Source of the DNA: Arenibacter echinorum
GTDB lineage: Bacteria > Bacteroidota > Bacteroidia > Flavobacteriales > Flavobacteriaceae
NCBI RefSeq assembly: GCF_003259375.1
Contig: NZ_QLLN01000005.1
Coordinates: 434,001 to 498,000, forward strand
Direction: 5' to 3'
Length of the DNA: 64,000 bases
Made by a program: the position numbers and the translations under genes. Below the pieces are notes generated by a model, which was not told the origin of the DNA, did no database searches, and saw nothing but the letters and a program-made list of their open reading frames with translations. Of the stretch, positions 29,582 to 37,219 are shown one piece after another. How positions within the stretch are numbered: the first letter of the stretch is position 1; every line of letters begins with the position of its first letter.

Positions 29582-30403
29582 ATGAAAAAATTGATACCCT
29601 TGCTCGGTCTTCTGATCATTATGGCCACTTTAGAGGCGCAAAATGGAAAAGTCATCGACACCATTTATGCAAATGAACAAAAGACGGTATCCCTGTTCTT
29701 TCCAGGTCCCATTCGACAGGGAGTTACAGGGGCCTCCAATTTCGCCTTTAGCTTCAATAGGGAAAAAGCACAGTACTTTGGGCTGCTACAGGCCACTCCC
29801 GGCGAGGAAAGTAATCTTTTGGTAGTAACCCAGGACGGTGGGATCTATTCCTATCTGCTACGGTATTCCCAAAAATTGGAAAGGCTCAATTATTTTATTG
29901 CCGGATCCGAGAGTATAGGCAATGAAAGGACGGGCCCCACTATATTGCCACATCAGGAATTGTCTTCGATTGATTTGGACACCATCCCAAACTCAGATAA
30001 AGCTTTGGACTATCCCAAGCTGTGTTCTCAATTGCTTCGAAATCCCAGGCCTTTTGATCAGATAAAATATAAGGATGGAGTCACTATTCGCATGACGAAA
30101 AGTATCTATTATCTTAACGAGGTCTATGTGGTCTTTGAAATTGATAACGATTCCCAAATTGATTTCGAAATCAACACCTTGAACCTTTATAAAATAAACG
30201 GCAACAAAAAACGAAAGGCTTCCTACCAGGAACTACTCCTTTCGCCTATTTATCAGTATAAGGTGCCGCTAATGGTTCCAAAAGGCCAGCAAGTACAATT
30301 TGTATTTGTATATCGCAAATTTACATTGGGAATCCGCGAGAAACTATTGGTTAAGTTGGAAGAGTTGAATGGGGCTAGGGATGTTTTGGTAAAACGCAGA
30401 TAA
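29582..30403 (+). CDS. traN: TraN-like conjugation protein (DUF4138, VirB9-like)
   Basis: 273 residues with a signal peptide ending at LEAQ near residue 20, followed by a beta-rich periplasmic or outer-membrane domain. Recognisable blocks are VIDTIYANEQKTVSLFFP and the C-terminal VPLMVPKGQQVQFVFVYRKF, matching the TraN family. It is the last recognisable gene of the transfer operon. TraO, TraP and TraQ homologues expected in full CTnDOT-type operons do not follow. Confidence 0.85.
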   Translation: MKKLIPLLGLLIIMATLEAQNGKVIDTIYANEQKTVSLFFPGPIRQGVTGASNFAFSFNREKAQYFGLLQATPGEESNLLVVTQDGGIYSYLLRYSQKLERLNYFIAGSESIGNERTGPTILPHQELSSIDLDTIPNSDKALDYPKLCSQLLRNPRPFDQIKYKDGVTIRMTKSIYYLNEVYVVFEIDNDSQIDFEINTLNLYKINGNKKRKASYQELLLSPIYQYKVPLMVPKGQQVQFVFVYRKFTLGIREKLLVKLEELNGARDVLVKRR

Positions 30404-30477
30404 TAAACTTCACTCCGCGATGAGAATATTACACCTGTTAAACATAAATAAAATTATAGAACAAATGTACTTGTAGC

Positions 30478-30571
30478 GTAAAACGGCGCATACCGTGTAT
30501 TTGATATAATTGTAGATATAGCGACACGCCAGTGTTCTATATCGTCAACAATTATATCAAAGCCGTTTTAC
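30478..30571. repeat. Long hairpin-forming inverted repeat
   Basis: Outer arms GTAAAACGGC (30478-30487) and GCCGTTTTAC (30562-30571) pair perfectly. Inner arms TTTGATATAATTGT (30500-30513) and ACAATTATATCAAA (30548-30561) also pair perfectly over 14 bases, with a further partial pairing of GATATAG and CTATATC inside. Unpaired bases (30488-30499) bulge on one side only. It starts 75 bases after traN. It could end transcription, but no T-run follows. The one-sided bulge recalls folded recombination sites such as integron attC. Confidence 0.8.
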
Positions 30572-31056
30572 AGGAAAGTTTGTTCATATTCGTTAGCTAT
30601 AATTGCATTATGTAAAATATCCCAGAACATTTTATTATTTAAGCGAATTATAACCCGGGTCATGAATCTATAAACGGTATGCTACGCATAGCGAAATAAT
30701 TCATTTGTTTCTATAATTTGCCGTTATGCAAAATAGCCGCGCGCCAACGCTTATTGTTTAAAAAAATCAATACGCTATGTGGCGCATTATTTTTTACTCA
30801 ATTCTCAGCGGCTTGGCACACGCCATTAAAAGCTCAACTTTTCGTTCTTGATTGAAACCAATAGTTTAAATTCGAAATTTAAGTTAAAAAATTTCACAAA
30901 CTGTTCGTTAGCCTTCCGCAAAAACTAATATTTTCCCTATGAGCAAAATTCTTAGCACTTGCTACCACCATCCTAAGGTTCAAGCTTAACTTTAAGTGCT
31001 TTTAATATTATGTAAAATGGAAATTCAGCACTGGAACCTTTAATCTTTTATTTCTA

Positions 31057-31095
31057 TCTTTTTTCTTGATAAAAAAGAAACAAAAAATCAAGAAG
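31057..31095. repeat. Inverted repeat of a type dispersed in Bacteroidota genomes
   Basis: TTCTTGAT (31063-31070) and ATCAAGAA (31087-31094) flank a purine-rich AAAAAAGAAACAAAA loop. From memory, similar CTTGAT-AAAAAGAAACAAAA-ATCAAG elements occur many times in intergenic regions of Bacteroidota. Role unknown. Confidence 0.6.
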
Positions 31096-31317
31096 AAAAT
31101 ATGCTTCCACCTTCTCTTTGTGTCTTGTGGCGCTGCCACGGTGCGTTTCACGCCCTAACTCAAAGCCCAGGGCAATGGCTCTTTGTGTTAAGCCACAAAT
31201 TCACCCCATCGCCGGCCCGCATTTTCTTCCTCGCCACCACTCCCCTTACCAATTGTTTTACCAAAATTTTATGAGGCCAAGTTAAATATCGAGATTCTAT
31301 TTTACATAATGTTATAA

Positions 31318-31683
31318 CTATCGAGATGCTCTTCTGATTGCATTCTCCCAAACAATTGGTTCTAAATCACCTATTATTCTTTCAATAAACCTAATTCCTA
31401 GATTTGTAAGTGAACCAACTTTAGTGAAAGGACCCCAAGATTCAAGTTTAATAAGCTTCGCTGGTACCATATATGAATTATTATTTGTTATTTGATAAGC
31501 ATTCCCATCAGCATCAAATTCAGTGAAATGTTCATCTAGCATTGGAATATTTTGTGGGTAATTTCCTGATGTTGTAATTATAGGTCCTAAAAATTCATCC
31601 GCTTTAATTCTGTCATAATAGATTATATAATGAAGGCCAGCTACTCTCCTCCTATCCGTTGCAGCTAATATTTCTCCCCTCAT
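31318..31683 (-). CDS. Unrecognised 121-aa protein, last gene of the CBASS operon
   Basis: The start overlaps the Cap5 stop by 4 bases (ATGA), so it is translated with the CBASS genes. It is a soluble protein with an N-terminal basic segment (TDRRRVAGLHYIIYYDRIKADEF), a central acidic Asn-rich stretch and a C-terminal helix (GIRFIERIIGDLEPIVWENAIRR). No nuclease, membrane or protease motif is evident, and I do not recognise a family. It may be an accessory or immunity factor, a second effector, or a passenger. Confidence 0.7.
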   Translation of the reverse strand: MRGEILAATDRRRVAGLHYIIYYDRIKADEFLGPIITTSGNYPQNIPMLDEHFTEFDADGNAYQITNNNSYMVPAKLIKLESWGPFTKVGSLTNLGIRFIERIIGDLEPIVWENAIRRASR

Positions 31684-32810
31684 TTTTTATTAATTGTTAT
31701 TACATTTTCAGGGCTACCATTTAGATATTCATAAAGGTTAATTTCAGGATCTTTTGTAGGCAAAATAATTCTACCAGCTGAAATAGCAATGCTAGCAGGA
31801 ACAGCCGGAATTAAATGAATTTCACAATCTTTCCCATGATTTTTCTGTACCAAATTTAATAACTCTCTAAATTTATAACCAAAAGAAACTAAATCGGATT
31901 TTCTTGTAATGCATGAAGGATTTGGCTTATCAATAGAAAGATTATAAACACTAAAAGATTCGTCTATTATAGGTTCATATTTGTCTTTTTCTATATAATC
32001 ACTAATAGCTAATGTTATAAGAACATTTTTTGTACTTGTTTTTTTTACCAAACTAGTAGAAAAATTTAACTTTTGAGGATTTCCTTCTTCATTCCAATTA
32101 AATCTTTCTTCAGGTATATTTTCTCTTCTGGCATGATAAACTTCACCGCTTATTGTATCGCCCAATTTATAACCTAAATAAAATAATAATGGCATAGGAC
32201 CAATTCCAAAAATGGATAATTTATAAAGTGTACTATTAATATTTTTACTCTCTATTTTATTACATAAATAATCAATTTCTGCAGTTGCAGATTTCCAATC
32301 ATATAACGGATTAAAAACTTTGTTATTGATACTTAACCAATAGTCATGATGATCATCTGGATAATAAGGTAAGATTGCATTATAGATACTTTCAGTATCT
32401 AAGGTTATAAAACGATCTTTTATTTTACAACTATAGGTTATAATCGTTGTTTGATTTCTTGGTATGCCTAATAAAAACCTTACTCTTTCCTCATGTTTTT
32501 TTTTCATTGAAATTAAAACATCAGCACTATATTTTGACTTATTCAATTTGTCATCAACTAATTTGTGACATTCTCTACATAATAGCATAATGTTTGTAGG
32601 ATCAATTTGTAGCTTCAAAGAATCATTATTTCCTCTAGGTCCATCACTCTTCGCACCAATTATATGAGCAAGTTCGGAAAAATTCCCATCTGCAAAAGTT
32701 AAACCATTATACCACAATGGTTTATTACAACCATCAAATTGACATCTTCCAGCTGAATCAGACCAAATCTTAACTTTAATATGTTCAGGTATACTTTTCC
32801 TATCGCTCAT
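31680..32810 (-). CDS. cap5: CBASS effector Cap5: HNH endonuclease with SAVED domain
   Basis: Cyclic-nucleotide-activated DNA nuclease that kills or arrests infected cells. The N-terminal HNH/zinc region (about 1-112) shows C23-x4-C28, LAHIIGAKSDGP with His49, N73 and C78-x2-CH at 81-82. The C-terminal half (about 150-376) has the SAVED pattern, with IHLIPAVPASIAISAGRIILP near the end, the cyclic-oligonucleotide sensor derived from CARF-like folds. The length of 376 fits Cap5. Eleven bases overlap cap3. Confidence 0.93.
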   Translation of the reverse strand: MSDRKSIPEHIKVKIWSDSAGRCQFDGCNKPLWYNGLTFADGNFSELAHIIGAKSDGPRGNNDSLKLQIDPTNIMLLCRECHKLVDDKLNKSKYSADVLISMKKKHEERVRFLLGIPRNQTTIITYSCKIKDRFITLDTESIYNAILPYYPDDHHDYWLSINNKVFNPLYDWKSATAEIDYLCNKIESKNINSTLYKLSIFGIGPMPLLFYLGYKLGDTISGEVYHARRENIPEERFNWNEEGNPQKLNFSTSLVKKTSTKNVLITLAISDYIEKDKYEPIIDESFSVYNLSIDKPNPSCITRKSDLVSFGYKFRELLNLVQKNHGKDCEIHLIPAVPASIAISAGRIILPTKDPEINLYEYLNGSPENVITINKK

Positions 32811-33306
32811 ATTGATTGATTTTTTTAATTTCTAATGTTTTTGAGCTTCCTTCCCAAACTCCAATTGATTTTGTTCCGATTATTATAAAATACAAGTTCT
32901 TACTGGTGTAAACATCATTCTTTAAAATTTTTTTCCAACTATTTATATCGGTTGTTGATGGAGTTGGATTTTCTTCAGGATGTGTATGCCATTCACCTAA
33001 ATAATTACAAGTTCCTTCAGATTCCATCCAAATTTTATCTATTATCTTTTGATGATTTCTTTTACCTCTTTTAAACCTAGTTCGTGTTCTAATATCTCCT
33101 TTCATAGGAAATGTATTTATATCGATAACTATGTCGTTTGAATCCTTAATAAATCTTCCTAAAACTACTCCTCCAGCTTCTTTTTTGTCAATTGAATCTT
33201 GTGCATAGCTTAACATGTTTTCCATTGGAATTTTGTCAATTTTAAGCCTTCTACTTTTAGATATTGAAAATACCATATTGTCTATTTTATACTGCATATA
33301 GAACAT
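32800..33306 (-). CDS. cap3: CBASS Cap3, JAB/MPN-family deconjugating peptidase
   Basis: Zinc isopeptidase that removes the CD-NTase from conjugates made by Cap2. The JAMM motif is complete: Glu43 in KKEAGGVVLG and H107-x-H109-x10-D120 in GEWHTHPEENPTPSTTD. The chosen ATG overlaps the cap2 end by 25 bases; later ATGs at 33297 and 33276 are also possible and keep the domain intact. 168 residues. The presence of cap2 and cap3 together defines type II CBASS. Confidence 0.93.
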   Translation of the reverse strand: MFYMQYKIDNMVFSISKSRRLKIDKIPMENMLSYAQDSIDKKEAGGVVLGRFIKDSNDIVIDINTFPMKGDIRTRTRFKRGKRNHQKIIDKIWMESEGTCNYLGEWHTHPEENPTPSTTDINSWKKILKNDVYTSKNLYFIIIGTKSIGVWEGSSKTLEIKKINQYER

Positions 33307-34988
33307 GTATTATCAATATATTCATATCGTGATTTAATTAGCTCATTATTTGATAAATCGTATCTTTTCGATGTCATAAAACCAGCATTAATAAAATCTT
33401 GATTGTCTCCTTTCCATGATAAATAAGGATTATTATGGATATTATTATTAAGGAAGTTCTTGACCAAGTCTAGAGTTAAAACAGCAGTTTTATGACTATC
33501 TAATGAGCTAAAAGGAACAAATGAACTAGAACATCCAGCGATTTTTTTAGAAAAATGCTGACCTGGTAAACAAAAAGAACCTTTATTGACTAAATTTTCA
33601 TCATAAAGACAATTATAGCAACTACTTCTGTTTTGAACCAATAAACTGTGTCCACCTATACCATATGGTTCATTCCAACAATAGATTATTGGTGTATTAA
33701 TAGTGTTTTTAAAAAGATAATTATTTAGATAAAAGTTTGTGTTTGGACTTCCCGTTGCACTTACTATCAAATCATAATCTTGCAGATCAATAATACTATT
33801 TGTGACTGAATTTTCTATAGAATTATCTATTGGTTTAATGGTAGTGTATGGGTAGTTTTCTTCAAGAAACTTAGACATAGCAATAGCCTTGTTTTTACTT
33901 AAAAAATTAAGGCCCAATTGATGTCTATAGATATTATCTGTAGAAATAAAATCGTTATCAACTATAGTAATATTACCTATTCCAAACTTTATTAATTCTG
34001 GAGCCAAAATACTTCCAACAGACCCACAACCAATTAGTAAAATCTTCTTTTCGTTTAAGGTTGTATCTCCTCCTCCTCTTGGTTGAATAATTTCTTTTTC
34101 AAGTCTAATTATATCAACAGGTTTTATATTAAAGCTTGCATCCATAACTAAAGGATGGTTATCTTCATTTAATCCTTTATAAATCACACCATAAAGAACT
34201 AATCCATTACTCTTTGGTTGTGATATGACTATTAATTCTTCCTTTTTTATTTTGTGATACTTATCAAGTATTTCGCTTAATTTTTTTCGATTTTCAGCAC
34301 TTACATTCTCAAATATTTTAGATTTTAGCTCCTCTGATTCCCAAAAATCATTATAGTTTGGAGGCAATAATGGATTCTCAAGAGGTATATAAATACAGTT
34401 CCTAAATAAAGCCTTATTTGGTCTTCGAGAAGTTTTAAACCTTATGGCTGTTTCAACAATTGCATTATCATCAAGGCCAATAATTATTTTTCCACCGATT
34501 TTTGCTCTTCTTATTAATTGAACTTCTTCAGTTGGTCTAAACGATGAAATTAGTGTAGTATCAAATTGTGCATGATTTCGATTCCAGTAATCTTCAAATT
34601 CCTCAAAAAAATCGTTAATATTAACTTTATTGTTTCCTTTTTTTAAAGTATCTAAAACCAGGAGTGTTGTTTGCTCTAAAATTTCATTCGGAACTTGAGA
34701 ATTAAGTATAATATTATCGTCAGTGTAACATATATACCCATCATTTTCCACATGAGGAATAAAATCTAATGCATCATAGTCTTTAAGAAAGAAGATTGGC
34801 TTTTTATATGGGTAATGTTCATTAAATGCTATTATTATGGTAGTTTTAATACCATTAATTTCAACATTCCCACTAAATCCGTAATCAAGATTCCATTTTT
34901 TTGATGGAAATTCATCTTTTTTTAGCTCCTTCAAGAAAGTAAAACCCTTAAGGGATTTGACGATATTTAACAATTCTCTAGTATCCAA
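33282..34988 (-). CDS. cap2: CBASS Cap2, E2-E1 (ThiF-like) fusion
   Basis: Ubiquitin-transfer-like enzyme that attaches the CD-NTase C-terminus to a target and primes it. The N-terminal E2-like domain (about 1-115) has HVENDGYICY with candidate catalytic Cys87. A middle adenylation-adjacent region follows. The E1/ThiF domain has GCGSVGS at 320-326, TIVDND at 341-346, and C-terminal CxxC pairs at 457/460 and 562/565 that probably bind zinc. No ATG exists near the N-terminus. The only sensible start is TTG at 34988, one codon after the amber stop of the CD-NTase gene and in the same frame. 568 residues. Confidence 0.92.
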   Translation of the reverse strand: MDTRELLNIVKSLKGFTFLKELKKDEFPSKKWNLDYGFSGNVEINGIKTTIIIAFNEHYPYKKPIFFLKDYDALDFIPHVENDGYICYTDDNIILNSQVPNEILEQTTLLVLDTLKKGNNKVNINDFFEEFEDYWNRNHAQFDTTLISSFRPTEEVQLIRRAKIGGKIIIGLDDNAIVETAIRFKTSRRPNKALFRNCIYIPLENPLLPPNYNDFWESEELKSKIFENVSAENRKKLSEILDKYHKIKKEELIVISQPKSNGLVLYGVIYKGLNEDNHPLVMDASFNIKPVDIIRLEKEIIQPRGGGDTTLNEKKILLIGCGSVGSILAPELIKFGIGNITIVDNDFISTDNIYRHQLGLNFLSKNKAIAMSKFLEENYPYTTIKPIDNSIENSVTNSIIDLQDYDLIVSATGSPNTNFYLNNYLFKNTINTPIIYCWNEPYGIGGHSLLVQNRSSCYNCLYDENLVNKGSFCLPGQHFSKKIAGCSSSFVPFSSLDSHKTAVLTLDLVKNFLNNNIHNNPYLSWKGDNQDFINAGFMTSKRYDLSNNELIKSRYEYIDNTCSICSIK

Positions 34989-34991
34989 CCT

Positions 34992-36023
34992 CTATGCTTG
35001 GTCTGGAGAACTAACAATTGCTGGCGCAGTTCTAACTTGAGCAGATTCTTTTTTAGTTATTTCAGGGAAATCATTACCAAAAACCTTTATTAAAATTTTA
35101 CTTGCCTTATTAGGATCAGTCTCGTTATCTGCCTCATTCAACTTATGTTTTAAATCATTTAATTTTTCCTTAAAATTTTCTTTTTGAATATCTTTCATTT
35201 TTTCAAAAAGATTATTGTAAGGTTTGACCGGTAACCTTACTTCAATGTCATTTGCCCACGTAAATTGACTTAATATATAATCAACAAAATTTCTAAGAGC
35301 CTTTATATCATTTGCCTTATAAGTATTTGTAAATCCATTATAATCTAGTTCAGGCGAAAAACCATTCAAAGCTAATGCGGTAATACTTATTCCTGTAGGT
35401 CTTCCAGCTTCAGTATACTTAAATTTGAAATCTTTCCATCTTTTTAAGTAACGAATACATCTTTTAAACTGATGCCTTTCGTCAGTTACAGTAAATTTTC
35501 CATTTACAAGTTTTTTTAGCTCTTTAGGTTGAGCATCTTCCCATTCTTCATTATCACTTGCATATTTTGGTTTTTTGGATAAATATTTGTTATCATCATT
35601 ATTACCATTAGAATATACCGCTAAATCAACATGATAAAGCGTTTCTCCAGATTGATGATATTGTACTCTTACACAAGGTTTTTTTATTGAAACTGTACGA
35701 GGATATTTATTTAAAGCATTATAAACCCATTGTTTTACTTCTTTTGCAGTATAATCTTCTTTTGCTATATTAAAAAGTAGCATAATATCAATGTCATAGT
35801 CTTCACCTACTAATGGTTCAATCCCTGTACTCATTGAGTAACTACCTTGATTTTCAAAAGTGAAACTAATTTTAACACCTTCATCCTCAGCCTTCTTTTT
35901 CAGGTAAACTCTTATTTCATCAATAATAATATCTCGTTTATCAACAAGTAACTGATTATTTTCAAAATCTAGCTTTATTTTTGAATGAAATTCTATAAAC
36001 GCTTCTTGTATATTATTTGCCAT
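34992..36023 (-). CDS. cdn: CBASS oligonucleotide cyclase (CD-NTase, cGAS/DncV-like)
   Basis: Synthesises a cyclic di- or trinucleotide alarm signal on phage infection. The nucleotidyltransferase motif is GSYSMST (60-66), the metal-binding pair Asp77 and Asp79 lies in EDYDIDI, and the third Asp133 lies in YHVDLAVYS. A helical OAS-C-like part follows. The C-terminus is a long charged helix then a flexible tail ending SSPDQA, the part expected to be conjugated by Cap2. It starts 2 bases after the repressor stop. 343 residues. The clade and product cannot be decided by eye. Confidence 0.93.
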   Translation of the reverse strand: MANNIQEAFIEFHSKIKLDFENNQLLVDKRDIIIDEIRVYLKKKAEDEGVKISFTFENQGSYSMSTGIEPLVGEDYDIDIMLLFNIAKEDYTAKEVKQWVYNALNKYPRTVSIKKPCVRVQYHQSGETLYHVDLAVYSNGNNDDNKYLSKKPKYASDNEEWEDAQPKELKKLVNGKFTVTDERHQFKRCIRYLKRWKDFKFKYTEAGRPTGISITALALNGFSPELDYNGFTNTYKANDIKALRNFVDYILSQFTWANDIEVRLPVKPYNNLFEKMKDIQKENFKEKLNDLKHKLNEADNETDPNKASKILIKVFGNDFPEITKKESAQVRTAPAIVSSPDQA

Positions 36024-36025
36024 AA

Positions 36026-36649
36026 TTATATTTTTATCACATTCTCAATAACACCTTGAATTCTAAAATTATCCGTAAGTATTATTGGTTGATGTATTTG
36101 GTTATTTGATTTTGGTTTTAGAATAACCATTCCGTTACTCTTATTATATTCTTTAACAGTGGCTTCATCATCAATTAAAGCTAATATTCTATCTCCGTTT
36201 TCCGCATCTTGTTGCTGTCTTATTAATAATAAATCACCATTATTAATACCTGCTTTATCCATAGAATCTCCTTTAGCTCTTAATAAAAAATATTTATATC
36301 CTTTTTTTATCATTTCAATAGAAATTGAGATTTCTGCCTCAATATTCTCATCAGCAAAAATTGGAATTCCACAAGCAACATTTCCTAATAATGGAATTTT
36401 CACAGTTTGGGCTCTTGCTCCAAACTCTTCAAGAATTTCAAAATCAACCATTTGAAAACTACCATCAGATTTCTTTTTCAGAATATCTTTTTCTTCTAGT
36501 AAATTAAAAAGAACTGAAGCAGATCGAGGTGATTTGTAATTCAGTCCTTTCATAAGCTCACGAACACTCGGTGTTCTACCTTGATGTAAAAGGAAATTCC
36601 GAATAAGCTTTACCGCTTCTACTTCTTTATCTGATAAATTTGTATACAT
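36026..36649 (-). CDS. LexA-like S24 self-cleaving repressor, first gene of CBASS operon
   Basis: 207 residues from the ATG at 36649 (a TTG two codons upstream is the other option). The N-terminal winged helix (about 1-70; LSDKEVEAVKLIRNFLLHQGRTPSVREL) matches LexA. The C-terminal S24 peptidase domain has a cleavage-type dipeptide Cys93-Gly94 in NVACGIP (as in UmuD), Ser129 in GDSM and Lys166 in TVKEY. It should repress the operon until RecA-stimulated self-cleavage after DNA damage. The stop is 2 bases before the CD-NTase start. It may be a dedicated regulator rather than the host LexA, since it sits inside a defence operon. Confidence 0.9.
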   Translation of the reverse strand: MYTNLSDKEVEAVKLIRNFLLHQGRTPSVRELMKGLNYKSPRSASVLFNLLEEKDILKKKSDGSFQMVDFEILEEFGARAQTVKIPLLGNVACGIPIFADENIEAEISISIEMIKKGYKYFLLRAKGDSMDKAGINNGDLLLIRQQQDAENGDRILALIDDEATVKEYNKSNGMVILKPKSNNQIHQPIILTDNFRIQGVIENVIKI

Positions 36650-36662
36650 ACACAAATATACA
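36641..36662 (-). promoter_or_regulatory. Probable repressor operator overlapping promoter and start codon
   Basis: A perfect dyad TGTATA-N10-TATACA (36641-36662) covers the start codon of the LexA-like gene (36647-36649) and the promoter -7 box. A tighter palindrome TGTATACA lies at 36641-36648. A dimeric repressor bound here would block its own operon. Further GTGTAT half-sites lie just upstream on the minus strand. Confidence 0.5.
36653..36660 (-). promoter_or_regulatory. Bacteroidota -7 promoter box (TATATTTG) of the CBASS operon
   Basis: On the minus strand TATATTTG matches the Bacteroidota -7 consensus TAnnTTTG. It ends 3 bases before the ATG at 36649, so transcription would start at or within the start codon, giving a leaderless message. 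No clear -33 TTG at the usual distance was found, which lowers confidence. Confidence 0.45.
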
Positions 36663-37219
36663 CTTTGAATACACTGTTTTAGTTTTCATAAACAATTAGT
36701 TTTGAACTAGTTATTAACATTTATCAATTAATCTATGTAAATGTAAGATAAGAGTCAATTACTTCTTTGCGGAATTCCGTAATGGAATAAAATTTGTCTA
36801 AATAATAGCATTCCACACACATTACACTCCCCTCCTACCTTGGGTCGCATAAAAAGTGTTCCATTCACATTGAAGAAGAATCTTTTGAGAAGAAATTTTT
36901 TCAGGAAATTGAAGTAGCATCTTTCGCTTTTACCAAAGCTCAAGTTACATAACGCAAAACATTATAGAACATATTATAACCTTACACTTTTTAGGACAAA
37001 TCTAATGTCAAAGAAAGTGTATTGGCCAATACACCAGGGCACCAACCTGCTCAAAAATAAAAAGCCTACCAGACCTTCCATTTTTATTCGATCCAAGCAA
37101 AGTTTCCCCTCGGGTGGGTAGAGACATGCTCCACGCAAGACAGTATAGTACAGATTGACATATAAGTTTAATAGGTTCAAATCCCAACCTACAAGATATT
37201 TTTCCAAAAGACTTAATTG
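36663..37219. other. Non-coding gap between CBASS and tyrosinase-like gene, with repeats
   Basis: About 0.55 kb with no credible gene. Two stretches resemble the interval at 42200-42370: 36925-36985 (TACCAAAGCTCAAGTTACATA... ATTATAGAAC) and 36990-37065 (ACTTTTTAG ... CACCAACCTGCTCAAAAAT). The repeat copies are diverged. It separates two unrelated minus-strand modules. Confidence 0.5.
36925..37120. repeat. Diverged dispersed repeat, copy left of the tyrosinase-like gene
   Basis: Shares with 42200-42370, in the same orientation, the ordered segments ACTTTTTAG, AAAGTGT, CCAACCT-CTCAAA, and TACCAAAGC followed by TTACATA and ATTATA. Alignment was by eye and parts are out of order, so more than one copy may be nested here. 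Non-coding. Confidence 0.5.

Larger units (their letters stand above)
30404..31317. other. Non-coding junction between transfer operon and CBASS
   Basis: About 0.9 kb with no convincing gene. It holds a long hairpin (30478-30571), a 13-base inverted pair CATTATGTAAAAT (30606-30618) and its complement (31299-31311) with a third partial copy at 31008-31018, a dispersed-type inverted repeat at 31057-31095, and a GC-richer patch at 31125-31260 with a TTTGTG/CACAAA dyad at 31182-31199. This looks like an insertion junction built from structural repeats. Confidence 0.6.

Noticed and set aside
31160-31351. 63-codon minus-strand frame beyond the CBASS operon
   Set aside because: No recognisable protein pattern. 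It crosses the GC-rich patch and the inverted repeat of the junction, and overlaps the last CBASS gene.
37165-37195. GGTTCAAATCC resembling a tRNA T-loop
   Set aside because: The flanking bases pair for only two or three positions and no acceptor or anticodon arms fit around it.
36974-37207. 77-codon minus-strand frame after the tyrosinase-like gene
   Set aside because: It falls in the dispersed repeat shared with 42200-42370, and the reading frame is not kept in the other copy.
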